From positions 38,444-102,443 of the forward strand of contig JAHBUL010000004.1 in NCBI GenBank assembly GCA_019638085.1: a stretch of 64,000 bases of DNA, written 5' to 3'. The DNA is from Flavobacteriales bacterium. GTDB lineage: Bacteria; Bacteroidota; Bacteroidia; Flavobacteriales_F; PHOS-HE28. Below are positions 1 to 8,749 of the stretch, one piece after another. The position numbers and the translations under genes were made by a program. Positions within the stretch are counted from its first letter, which is position 1. Every line of letters begins with the position of its first letter. The notes beneath the pieces are model-generated. The model saw nothing but the letters and a program-made list of their open reading frames with translations, did not search any database and was not told the DNA's origin.

Positions 1-3000
1 CGCAGGAGCCGCCGTGGCATCGCTCGGCAGGAAACGGTTCAGCACGATCAGGGCGAACACTTGCTTGTTCATGTCGTCCGTGGTGGCCAATGCACTGTTC
101 ACCTGGGTACGCACCCCTTCATCCACTGTGGGCAACTTCACATCAAAGCCGATCTCCGGATTCATCAGGTTTTGGCTCAGGTGCATGAGCACTTCCACCG
201 GAAAGCGCTTCTTGTAGGCCTCGGTGCGCAATGCCGGTGGCATCACATCGTAGAGACTGGCCCTCAGGCGGTACACCGCATCCATGCTGATGATGGCATC
301 AAAGGGATCGCCGAACCAGGTGATGTGGCCACCGGGCTCTACCCCGAAACGCTTGTTCACCAGATTGCGCAAGGTGAAGAGGTAGTCGCCGTCAACCAGT
401 TCCACATCGCCCTTCATGCTGAAATCGCCCGAGGGCGTCACCGACATGCTGATATTGCCATTGCCGCGTCCACGCATGATGTCGCCCACTGTGGGATCGA
501 AGATCAGTTCGAAACGGGCCACTGGAGTAACGGCCACTTTCAGGTCGAGCCGGATGCCACTGAGGTCCACCTGCTGCTCCTGCTCGCCCATTCCATCCCC
601 GCCGGTGAAGCGCACGAAGGGGATGCCACCAACCTCTTGACTGGCTCCCAGCGGGAAGTGGATGTCCGTGCCTTCCGCAGTGGCCGCATCCACGTTGATG
701 TCGATGTTATCCGCAAAGCCGCTGATGCCAAGCACACCTGTGGCGTACGCTTTGCCGTAGTAGAGTTCATTGTTGTACGCATCAGTGTCGAGCACCTTCA
801 AGTTGGTCATGTCCATGCTCACATCGAAGTTCCAATCCTTCAGGCCATGATGGATGATGGTGCCGTTCGCAATGCCGTAATGGCCTTCATTGTCGTACAA
901 TTTCACTTGGTCCAAAGCGAACATGTCCGGGAGGATATCCACCCGGTGGGTGAAACTGTAGAACGTGTTGAGGTATTGGATCCTCAGACCGGCATTCTCC
1001 AGTTCCGCATAGCCGTTGATCTGCGGATCGGAGAAACGGCCGGTAAGGTCGATGAGGCCGGAGACCTTGCCTTGGATATCACTGATGGCCTCGGGCAGGT
1101 ACGGATTGATGAAGCCCAGATCAAAGCGATCCATCCGCAGTTGCAAGTCGAGTTCATTCTCCTTGCCGGGATTCAACTTTCCTGAAAAGTCGAAGGCGCG
1201 TAGGGTATCGCGTTGCAGGGAGCCGTTCACATCGATCACATCATCCCCTTCGTTGAAGGTGGCGGCGAAGCGGAGATCACCTACTTGGATGTCCTCGATC
1301 GCCAAGCTGTCCACACAGAGATAGCTCAGCAAGTAGGGCTCGCCATACAGGTTGAAGATCCGCCCATCACCGCTGATCGCGCCGTGTATCACGGGTCCTT
1401 CGTACAGCGGTTGCAGGTTCTCCGCGCGTACGTCGTGCAGATCAAAGCTCAAGGAGCGAGCAGGGTCGCGACTGATGGAGCCGGCCAACCACACCAGCTG
1501 GCCCTCGTTCCGGATCATCAAGGAGTCGATCACAATGGTGCTGCTGTCCACTTGGATGTGCGCAGTATGCTCGTTGTGCCAGACGCCCCTTCCAAAGTTC
1601 ACGCTGCTCGGTTCCAGTTCGATCGCCACGGAAGTAGGCCCTTGCACCAAGGCGTTCAGGTTCACCGTACCACTGGCTGCTTGTTCCTCACTGGCCCAGT
1701 CTGCCGCCAAGCTCACCTCGTCCTGATAGGCCTTTCCAGTGATATAGAGGTCGCTCAAAGCAATGCTATCCTTCTTGATGGTCCCGTTGCCCTTCACACT
1801 GAAGGCGAGCAGGTCCATGGTCTTGCCCAAGGTCACATCGAGGGAATCCCCCTTGAAGCCCTTGAAGCCGAACGAGGGCAGGTGCGCATCCATGTCTAGA
1901 TCGAAATTGCGGCTATCAAAGTGTCCGCTTGCTTTTGTACCGCTGGCAAGTTCCAGCCCGGGAGCAACAAGATCCAGTAAGGCCTGAGCAGCATTCACCG
2001 TAACAGTGAAGTCGAAGTCCTGCGGCTGCTGCTCATACTGCACCTCGTTCTGCAAGGATGGGAACACACTGAATATGGTGCTCAGCACAGCACCGGGCAG
2101 CAAGGTGGGATAGAAAGTACCCTGCACCAACGCATCCGCCACCGTGCTTTCGAGCTTCACGTAGGGTATGCCGTTCTCGCGCCATGCATCCAATGCGATG
2201 TCACCCAAATAGAGGTCCACGGAATCCTGGCAATAACTCACATCCCGCATACGCACCATGCCTTGTAGGCTATCCGGTGCGAGTTGCCCTTTGGCATTGA
2301 TGCTCATGTGTATATCACTATAGCCCTCCCCTCCGATCACGCCTAGGGCACGTAGATCCAACCGGCGCACGTCGGCGGTGAAGTCCACGTCCGGCCAACG
2401 GCCACGTAGATCAGCAAGGCCGTTGAAGTCCATCACCAACTTGGGGTCGTTGCAGTGCAACTCTCCATTGAACAGGTTCTTCTCCAGCTTCCCGTTCAAT
2501 GTGATGCTCCTGATGGTGTAGTGCTCCAAGCCAAGTTCAGGAACACTCCCCTCGATCTCGGCTTCCATGGAGGCCAGGTCCTTGCCTCTGGCGGATACTT
2601 TGGTATCCATGGCGATCCGTCCCACTGCACTGCTATTAAGCACTTTTCCGAGATCGAAGCCATCGGTGGCCAGCTTCCCTTTCAACTCAAAGACCTTCGA
2701 TACCGTATCCCGCTCGTAGGAGATGTCGCTACGCAGCGAACCGGCTTGGGTGAAAGCACTGCCGTACGTGGTGAAGGAGTTGACGAATCCAGTGAAGTTG
2801 CCATTGAACGACATGGCCCCCAAGCGCTGCACTTCAGGTGGAAGGACCAATGTCCTCTTGCTGGTGAAGGGTGGCATCGGGAGCATGGACAGGTCTCCGG
2901 GGTTGGTACGGATCTGTTCGGCATCCAGCAGGATGAACGTGTTGGCAAAGTCCGGCAGGCCCGTCAGTTCGACGTCGCCCCGGAACATCGATCGGTCCCC

Positions 3001-3996
3001 GAAGTACAGATCCATTCGCCGACCCTTCAGCTCGTTCACGCGCCCTTGCACGCGGCCCTTCAATGCAATGGAGTAATCCACGCCTTCCAGGTCCGGCGCG
3101 AATAAGGACACATCAGCGAACTGAAGCCGAGAGCTGTCCAGGCGCGCATCCATGAAGACACGGGTATTGAACTCATCAAAGTCGCCCAGGTCCTCGGATC
3201 GTAGATCGAGGTCGCCTCGGATGTCGCTACCGATGCTCCCCGCCTGCTGCGACCCAGTGATCAAGTGAAGTCCGGCGACCCGGATCCCGCGAGGGGCCAC
3301 GCGAGCTGCTCCACTTAGCTGCTCCACCACCAGGCCGCTGTGGTCGGTAAAGGAGAGACGATCAAAATGGAACAATACGGAATCGCCGGAGAGCAGAAAG
3401 TCACGACCAATGACATCCGCGGAAGGAATGTCCACGTGGCTGACATCCACTCCGAACGGGATACGTGCAGAATGCTCATCGTTATACGTGAAATGAAGTT
3501 CGCGAATGTCCACTTGGGCACAACGCACTGTCCACGCCGGCGCAGCCACAGTATCCGTACCTGTGGGTGTGGAGAGTTTGTTCAGGAGGTTGGTGAGGTT
3601 ACTATGTGGGTCGTCGGCTGCACGGTCCAGTGCGAAGCGTGAGCGGTGCAATTCCACACGGCGGGCCTCGACCAAATGGTTCTTTGCCTGGATCTTCAGC
3701 CCACGTATCCAGATCTCGTCCGCTGCCACCAAGGTGTCTCCTTTCAGGTCTGCGACGAACACGCCGTGCAAGCGGTTGGGGCCGAAGAGCCGGAGTTCCA
3801 CGCGCTCGACCCGGAATTCAGCACCCAGTTTGGCGCTCAGGTTGGCACTGAGCCGGTGGGCCAATTCAGTCTGCACCGCTGGGGTCATCAGCGCGCCCAC
3901 CAAAGCCGCCAGCAGGAAGAAGAGCGCGAAAAGCACACGAAAAACCCGGCGGCCGGTGCGCCACGGTTTGATGTGTTTCTTCTTTTTACCTGCCAT
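1..3996 (-). CDS. tamB: Translocation and assembly module TamB-like protein (AsmA/DUF490 family), partial
   Basis: The minus-strand frame starting at ATG 3996 is open to the left edge, so at least 1332 codons are present and the C-terminal end is missing. The start MAGKKKKHIKPWRTGRR is followed by a single hydrophobic helix, then a very long beta-rich region. Near the left edge it reads DAVYRLRASLYDVMPP and later MNKQVFALIVLNRFLP, which match the C-terminal DUF490 domain of Bacteroidota TamB. TamB-type proteins are inner-membrane-anchored periplasmic proteins that span towards the outer membrane and help assemble outer-membrane proteins or move lipid. The gene is divergent from tsaD, a common arrangement in the phylum. 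Family call is firm; the exact cargo is not known. Confidence 0.9.
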   Translation of the reverse strand, partial: MAGKKKKHIKPWRTGRRVFRVLFALFFLLAALVGALMTPAVQTELAHRLSANLSAKLGAEFRVERVELRLFGPNRLHGVFVADLKGDTLVAADEIWIRGLKIQAKNHLVEARRVELHRSRFALDRAADDPHSNLTNLLNKLSTPTGTDTVAAPAWTVRCAQVDIRELHFTYNDEHSARIPFGVDVSHVDIPSADVIGRDFLLSGDSVLFHFDRLSFTDHSGLVVEQLSGAARVAPRGIRVAGLHLITGSQQAGSIGSDIRGDLDLRSEDLGDFDEFNTRVFMDARLDSSRLQFADVSLFAPDLEGVDYSIALKGRVQGRVNELKGRRMDLYFGDRSMFRGDVELTGLPDFANTFILLDAEQIRTNPGDLSMLPMPPFTSKRTLVLPPEVQRLGAMSFNGNFTGFVNSFTTYGSAFTQAGSLRSDISYERDTVSKVFELKGKLATDGFDLGKVLNSSAVGRIAMDTKVSARGKDLASMEAEIEGSVPELGLEHYTIRSITLNGKLEKNLFNGELHCNDPKLVMDFNGLADLRGRWPDVDFTADVRRLDLRALGVIGGEGYSDIHMSINAKGQLAPDSLQGMVRMRDVSYCQDSVDLYLGDIALDAWRENGIPYVKLESTVADALVQGTFYPTLLPGAVLSTIFSVFPSLQNEVQYEQQPQDFDFTVTVNAAQALLDLVAPGLELASGTKASGHFDSRNFDLDMDAHLPSFGFKGFKGDSLDVTLGKTMDLLAFSVKGNGTIKKDSIALSDLYITGKAYQDEVSLAADWASEEQAASGTVNLNALVQGPTSVAIELEPSSVNFGRGVWHNEHTAHIQVDSSTIVIDSLMIRNEGQLVWLAGSISRDPARSLSFDLHDVRAENLQPLYEGPVIHGAISGDGRIFNLYGEPYLLSYLCVDSLAIEDIQVGDLRFAATFNEGDDVIDVNGSLQRDTLRAFDFSGKLNPGKENELDLQLRMDRFDLGFINPYLPEAISDIQGKVSGLIDLTGRFSDPQINGYAELENAGLRIQYLNTFYSFTHRVDILPDMFALDQVKLYDNEGHYGIANGTIIHHGLKDWNFDVSMDMTNLKVLDTDAYNNELYYGKAYATGVLGISGFADNIDINVDAATAEGTDIHFPLGASQEVGGIPFVRFTGGDGMGEQEQQVDLSGIRLDLKVAVTPVARFELIFDPTVGDIMRGRGNGNISMSVTPSGDFSMKGDVELVDGDYLFTLRNLVNKRFGVEPGGHITWFGDPFDAIISMDAVYRLRASLYDVMPPALRTEAYKKRFPVEVLMHLSQNLMNPEIGFDVKLPTVDEGVRTQVNSALATTDDMNKQVFALIVLNRFLPSDATAAPA

Positions 3997-4069
3997 CCTT
4001 CCCTAGCTTCGGGCCGTCGTTGCAAGCTTCGGGCCTGATCGGCCAAATTAACCCTGCCACATCCCCATC

Positions 4070-5083
4070 GTGCATCAAGTGATCCTCGGCATTGAAAGTT
4101 CCTGCGACGAGACCGCTGCTGCGGTCCTTGTGGATGGTATGCTCCGCTCCAACGTGATTGCCTCCCAAGAAGTACATGCCAAGTGGGGTGGCGTGGTTCC
4201 GGAATTGGCCAGCAGGGCGCATCAGGAGCATATTGTTCCTGTGGTTCGTGAAGCATTGGATAAAGCCGGGGTGAAGAAGGAAGATCTGGATGCCGTGGCA
4301 TTCACCCGTGGCCCTGGCCTGATCGGGGCCCTGTTGGTAGGTACTTGTTTTGCACGCTCTTTGGCCCAAGCCCTGGAGATCCCGCTGCTGGCAGTGGACC
4401 ATGTGCAGGCCCATGTGATGGCACATTTCATCAACGATGGAGAAGAACGGCCGATGCCTGACTTCCCGTTCCTGAACCTGACCGTGAGCGGGGGCCATTC
4501 CCAGCTGGTACTGGTTCGCTCCCCGCTGGACATGGAAGTGATCGGCACCACACTCGATGACGCCGCTGGTGAGGCGTTTGACAAAGGGGCCAAGGTGCTG
4601 GGCCTCCCCTATCCCGGTGGGCCCTTAGTGGACAAGTATGCGCGAACCGGAGATCCGGACCGCTTTGTCTTGCCCAAGCCGGCCATTACCGGTCTGGACC
4701 TGAGCTTCAGTGGGATCAAGACCGCCTTCGTAGCCTTGGTGAACAGGGGGGAAATGATGCAGCCCGGCTTCAAGGAGACCGAGTGTGATCACCTCTGCGC
4801 ATCGCTGCAAAAGGCGATCATCGACCACCTGATGGCCAAGATGCGCCGCGCCATTCGTCAGCACGAGGTGGAGCGCATCGGCATTGCAGGCGGGGTGGCC
4901 GCCAATAGCGGTCTGCGCAAGCGCTTGCTGGAACTGGGTGAACGGGAGGGAGTGAAGGTCTTCATCCCACCTTTTGCCTATTGCACGGACAATGCGGCCA
5001 TGATCGCCATGGCGGGCCATCACTTGCTGGAGGCGGGACGACTGGCCACCTTGGACGTGGTACCCATAGCCCGCATCCATTGA
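4070..5083 (+). CDS. tsaD: tRNA N6-adenosine threonylcarbamoyltransferase TsaD
   Basis: 337 aa, the usual TsaD length, starting with GTG at 4070. It transfers the threonylcarbamoyl group to A37 of ANN-decoding tRNAs together with TsaB and TsaE, in the cytoplasm. Visible signatures are the N-terminal ASKHA motif GIESSCDETAAAV (residues 7-19), the metal-binding HVQAH (H111 and H115), LTVSGGHSQL, and a C-terminal GGVAANSGLR segment. It is divergent from tamB with a 73-bp gap that must hold both promoters. Nothing unusual except the GTG start. Confidence 0.97.
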   Translation: MHQVILGIESSCDETAAAVLVDGMLRSNVIASQEVHAKWGGVVPELASRAHQEHIVPVVREALDKAGVKKEDLDAVAFTRGPGLIGALLVGTCFARSLAQALEIPLLAVDHVQAHVMAHFINDGEERPMPDFPFLNLTVSGGHSQLVLVRSPLDMEVIGTTLDDAAGEAFDKGAKVLGLPYPGGPLVDKYARTGDPDRFVLPKPAITGLDLSFSGIKTAFVALVNRGEMMQPGFKETECDHLCASLQKAIIDHLMAKMRRAIRQHEVERIGIAGGVAANSGLRKRLLELGEREGVKVFIPPFAYCTDNAAMIAMAGHHLLEAGRLATLDVVPIARIH

Positions 5084-5109
5084 TCCAGGCAGGAGGTCAG
5101 CTATATTTG
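5080..5109 (+). promoter_or_regulatory. Bacteroidota-type promoter of the TPR gene
   Basis: TTG at 5080-5082 (overlapping the tsaD stop), 19 bp, then TATATTTG at 5102-5109, an exact match to the -7 box TAnnTTTG. The box ends 5 nt before the ATG at 5115, so the transcript should begin at or next to the start codon. Confidence 0.65.
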
Positions 5110-5114
5110 CAAGT

Positions 5115-6065
5115 ATGGCCATCCACCGGTTCACCTCCCTCCTTCTTGTTTTCCTGCTCCAGTTCGGCATCAGCGTTCTCGCACAGGAAGCCAATGTCCT
5201 CATCGCCGAAGGGGACAGCCTCCTGGAGGTCAACAGCGGCAACAAGGCGATGGAGAAATTCAATGCTGCCCTGGACCTGGGTGCCACTGCTGATGCCTAC
5301 GCGGCCCGCGCACGAGGTTGGTTCTATTTGGGCAAATACGACCAGTTCATGGCCGATGAACGGAAGGCGTTGAGCATGGACAGCCTGCATGTGAAAGCCA
5401 ATTACCAGCGTGCACTCTATGCTGCGCGTACCGAAGATCACTTCAACACGGTCCTGTTCTCAACACATGTAGTGGATGTTGCAACCGACGCCGAGCTTCG
5501 TAAAAGGGCCTTGGTGCTACGCGGTGAGGCCGAAGCCGGGTTGAGCATGACCGATAAGGCCATTGCCGACCTCAACGAAGGGTTGAAGGGTAACAACGAG
5601 AATTTCCCTGCCATGAAAACCTTGGCGCGGCTGTACGATAAGATCGGGGATCCGGCGGCAAGCCTGTCCGTGCTTGAGAAGCTGTGCGAACTGCAACCGG
5701 ATGACATCGGGAATTGGACCAACCGAGGCTTTGAGCTGAGCCGACTGGAGCGTTACGAGGAGGCCACCCAAGTGCTGGACCATGCCTTGACGATCGACAA
5801 GGATGAGCCCGTGGTACTGAGCAACATGGCCTATGCACAACTGATGCTCGGGCGTGATAAGGAGGCCTTTACCAATGTGAACCGCAGCTTGAGGTCGGAT
5901 GCGACGAATCCATATGCGTTACGCACACGTGCCCTACTATATCTGCGCAAGGGAGATCGGGACAAGGCCTGCAACGACCTCACCCTATCCAAGGCCATGG
6001 GCGGCGCGCCCGAGGTGGACGGTCTGGTGAAGCAGCATTGCTCGGGAATGCCCAAAAAGCGCTGA
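5115..6065 (+). CDS. Secreted tetratricopeptide repeat protein
   Basis: 316 aa. An N-terminal signal peptide (hydrophobic run LLLVFLLQFGISVLAQ, cleavage after the alanine near residue 22) is followed by about seven TPR-like helical pairs, for example NWTNRGFELSRLERYEEATQ and the next unit VVLSNMAYAQLMLGRDKEA. TPR proteins act as protein-protein scaffolds; this one should be periplasmic or outer-membrane-associated. Its partner is unknown. It follows tsaD by 31 bp but has its own promoter, and converges with the next gene with a 4-bp gap. Confidence 0.85.
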   Translation: MAIHRFTSLLLVFLLQFGISVLAQEANVLIAEGDSLLEVNSGNKAMEKFNAALDLGATADAYAARARGWFYLGKYDQFMADERKALSMDSLHVKANYQRALYAARTEDHFNTVLFSTHVVDVATDAELRKRALVLRGEAEAGLSMTDKAIADLNEGLKGNNENFPAMKTLARLYDKIGDPAASLSVLEKLCELQPDDIGNWTNRGFELSRLERYEEATQVLDHALTIDKDEPVVLSNMAYAQLMLGRDKEAFTNVNRSLRSDATNPYALRTRALLYLRKGDRDKACNDLTLSKAMGGAPEVDGLVKQHCSGMPKKR

Positions 6066-6069
6066 GGGG

Positions 6070-7656
6070 TCACTCCACCGTCATCCGCCGCACCGCTACA
6101 GCCCTGTGCGAATCGGTGGTGCGCACGAAGTAGATCCCCGGTGATAGATCATGGATCGGGAGCACGGTACTTCCCTGCATCGAGAATGAGGGTAGCATCT
6201 GCCGCCCCAACAGGTCCAGCACATCCACCTTCACCGAACCCGGCAATGAGCGCACCAGTGTAACCTCCCCGTGGCAAGGGTTCGGAGCGATGATCAGATC
6301 GTTCACTCGCGGCATTTCCGAGACCCCCGTGGGTGCCCCCAATGGCACATTCAAAATAGTGACCTCACCTTGCACCAATTCCACACCTGCGATGGTGGCC
6401 GTAGGATAACCAGTAGCGGAAACCGTGACCGTATACGTGCCGGCATCCGCAGTGCCCAACGCATACAGACCATTGAAGCTCGTGCTGTCCTTCGCGGCGG
6501 TGCTTTCCAACGCGACCATTGCTTGGTTCACCGGGGCACCGGTGATGGCATCCGTTATCAGACCCTTCAGCCAGCTGGCATGCACATAGGTTGGCGCCAG
6601 CACGTAAAGCCCACCTTCAATATCGCTGATCAAGAGGTTGCCGCTGGGAAGGAAGGGATACACGCCCCAAGCCCCGTGGAACCCATAGCCTGTGTATGGA
6701 GATGTATCGTAGTGTCCCACCTCCACCAGATTGTCAGGATGGCTGGCATCGTAGATCACTACGCCATAGGTGTAATAACTGACCACCAGGAAATGATCGA
6801 GCCAGTAGACATTATGCGGAATGACGTTGTGGCCCGGATCACTGCGAATGCGGTCCAGTTCCACCACGTCCGAGGGATCGCTCACATCGTAGGAACCCAC
6901 AAAGGCATTCCCTACTTCATCGGAGGTGTACAGGTGATCCCCTGTATCGTCCAGCCACATATTGTGGGTAAAGCTTGAAGGAGTTGGCGATGATCCGAGC
7001 ATCACCGGTGCTGCGGGATTGCTCACATCCACTATGGTGAAAAGGCCCGCATAGATATGTGCAGCATAAAGGGTATCCCCACGGGCGAAGCTGTCGTGGC
7101 AGTACATGGGATCGTATTCACCTACTTCCACAGGCGCTTCGGGGTCCTGCGTAAGGTCGTACATGATCACGCCCCCATTCCCCCGGTTGGAACCATGGAT
7201 GTATAATCTTCCGTTCTCATCAATGAAGAGCGAATGGGCGGTATTCCACCCTTCCCCATGGAAAAGGGTGACCGGCAGATCGGTACTTTGCGGCAAGGGG
7301 GAAAGGTCCACGATCTGGAGGCCGAAGTTGGCCTCCGTGGTCACATAGGCATGATCACCCCATACCTTGATCTCGCGCCAAGCACTGGGCGGACCCGGAG
7401 CAAAAAAGACTTCCACGGGATTGGCGGGATCGGTGACGTTCACCACGGAGAGCCCACCGCTGTTGGGTGTTCCCAGACCATTCACGCCCACCAACGCATA
7501 TTCATTCCCTTCTTCATCACTATACCCCCACAGGTTGCTCAGATCGGTGGAACGCAAGGCTTGGTAGTCCAAATGACCCAGCAAAGAGATGTTGGACTGG
7601 GCTTGCATGGTACAGTTCCAAAGCAAGGTGATGCCCACGGCGAAAAGGGATTTCAT
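6070..7656 (-). CDS. T9SS-exported LVIVD-repeat (choice-of-anchor B type) protein
   Basis: 528 aa with a signal peptide (MKSLFAVGITLLWNCTMQAQ). Residues about 30-360 carry repeats of the LVIVD type (GLQIVDLSPLP, LFTIVDVSNPAAPV, GVVIYDASHPDNLVEVGHYD) that form a beta-propeller and define choice-of-anchor B proteins. A carboxypeptidase-regulatory-like beta-sandwich follows (about 365-440, GLITDAITGAPVNQAMVALE). The C-terminus is a T9SS type A sorting domain (LIIAPNPCHGEVTL ... LSPGIYFVRT). It should be carried across the outer membrane and left on the surface or released. No enzymatic residues are recognisable; the ligand is unknown. Confidence 0.85.
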   Translation of the reverse strand: MKSLFAVGITLLWNCTMQAQSNISLLGHLDYQALRSTDLSNLWGYSDEEGNEYALVGVNGLGTPNSGGLSVVNVTDPANPVEVFFAPGPPSAWREIKVWGDHAYVTTEANFGLQIVDLSPLPQSTDLPVTLFHGEGWNTAHSLFIDENGRLYIHGSNRGNGGVIMYDLTQDPEAPVEVGEYDPMYCHDSFARGDTLYAAHIYAGLFTIVDVSNPAAPVMLGSSPTPSSFTHNMWLDDTGDHLYTSDEVGNAFVGSYDVSDPSDVVELDRIRSDPGHNVIPHNVYWLDHFLVVSYYTYGVVIYDASHPDNLVEVGHYDTSPYTGYGFHGAWGVYPFLPSGNLLISDIEGGLYVLAPTYVHASWLKGLITDAITGAPVNQAMVALESTAAKDSTSFNGLYALGTADAGTYTVTVSATGYPTATIAGVELVQGEVTILNVPLGAPTGVSEMPRVNDLIIAPNPCHGEVTLVRSLPGSVKVDVLDLLGRQMLPSFSMQGSTVLPIHDLSPGIYFVRTTDSHRAVAVRRMTVE

Positions 7657-7773
7657 CCTGCAATCTTACGGCGCAGGTTGTCCAAAGACACAGGACTGTT
7701 GAAGAAGTCTGGCCAAGTTGGCACTTCCAAAGAGGGGAATTCCGTACTATTGGCCTTCGATCAAGACCCAACC

Positions 7774-8565
7774 ATGAACCTACTCTGTCCTACTGATCTC
7801 ACTCTTGCCGCTGACGTCGCATTGAGCTATGCTGGTCATATTGCTGCCTGCGCCTCGGGAGATGTCACCTTGTTCCATGCCCTGTCCAAGAAGGATGCCC
7901 AAGGCGACGGTGTTGACCTGAAAAAGGCCCATGGCTCCACATTGGAACACATGGCAAGCAAAGGAGTGAAAGTTACCGAGGTGCAGCGTGAAGGTGCATT
8001 CCTGAAGGAGATCGTGGCCGAATCGGGCAAGGGCCATACGATGATGGTGACCGGCACGCATGGTGTGCGCGGCCTACGCCAAGAGGTAATGGGGTCCGAT
8101 ATGCTGAAGCTGGTGCGTCAGGTCGTTGTTCCTTCCTTGGTGGTACAGGTGTATTCACCACGGACGATAAAGATGGACCACATCTTGATGCCGGTTGCCG
8201 GCCACGACGACATTACCCCCCTGCTCGATGCCGTATGCAGCTTGGCCAAGACCTGCGGCGCACGCGTGGATGTCTACCAACAGATGGTGGACGGACAAAC
8301 CACCAGCAACGCGCTTCTGATGAACAAGGTGAAGATGCTTGAGCGACTGGCCAAAGAGGGCATCAAGCACACCGAGGTGAACGAGCCCGTGGAGAAATTC
8401 TATGAAGGCTTCGTATTGCGCACGATCCGTCACGCCCGGAACACCGGAGTGAGTTGCATCGCCATCATGGCGCAAGCAAGTGGGGAGCACAAAAAGATCG
8501 CGGACAAGGAAAAGCAGGAGCTGATCACCAACGAGCTAGGCGTCCCCATTCTCTGTGCGGTGTAA
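7774..8565 (+). CDS. Universal stress protein, two Usp-like domains
   Basis: 263 aa from ATG 7774; the same frame is open far upstream, but that part is antisense to the neighbouring gene. The N-terminal half starts MNLLCPTDLTLAADVALSYA and contains GTHGVRGLRQEVMGSDMLKL, which resembles the Usp nucleotide-binding glycine motif in altered form. The second half restarts with a Usp-like strand (MDHILMPVAGHDD) and ends ITNELGVPILCAV. Tandem Usp proteins are cytoplasmic stress-linked proteins; nucleotide binding here is uncertain because the motif is not canonical. It is followed by a 184-bp convergent gap to parC. Confidence 0.8.
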   Translation: MNLLCPTDLTLAADVALSYAGHIAACASGDVTLFHALSKKDAQGDGVDLKKAHGSTLEHMASKGVKVTEVQREGAFLKEIVAESGKGHTMMVTGTHGVRGLRQEVMGSDMLKLVRQVVVPSLVVQVYSPRTIKMDHILMPVAGHDDITPLLDAVCSLAKTCGARVDVYQQMVDGQTTSNALLMNKVKMLERLAKEGIKHTEVNEPVEKFYEGFVLRTIRHARNTGVSCIAIMAQASGEHKKIADKEKQELITNELGVPILCAV

Positions 8566-8702
8566 TACTGTTACAAGATCCGTAACCGCCCAATTCCCCA
8601 ATGCGGAGCAGGACAATACAGCTTGTCCAACGTGTGCCACTGGTACAGATCGTCTGTCAGGTGCGTATTCGCTGGCCTGAAAGACCACTACGTTGCGCAG
8701 GA

Positions 8703-8740
8703 GACCTTAAGGGGATGGATACGTGCGACCTTGAGGGGAT
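8703..8740. repeat. Short direct repeat in the usp-parC gap
   Basis: GACCTTAAGGGGAT (8703-8716) recurs as GACCTTGAGGGGAT (8727-8740) with one mismatch and the same phase of about 24 bp. It lies between convergent genes; no function is evident. Confidence 0.35.
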
Positions 8741-8749
8741 CCAAAACCA

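Noticed and set aside
61..1185. Plus-strand open frame (374 codons) opposite tamB
   Set aside because: Shadow of the TamB frame, which continues through it with clear TamB motifs.
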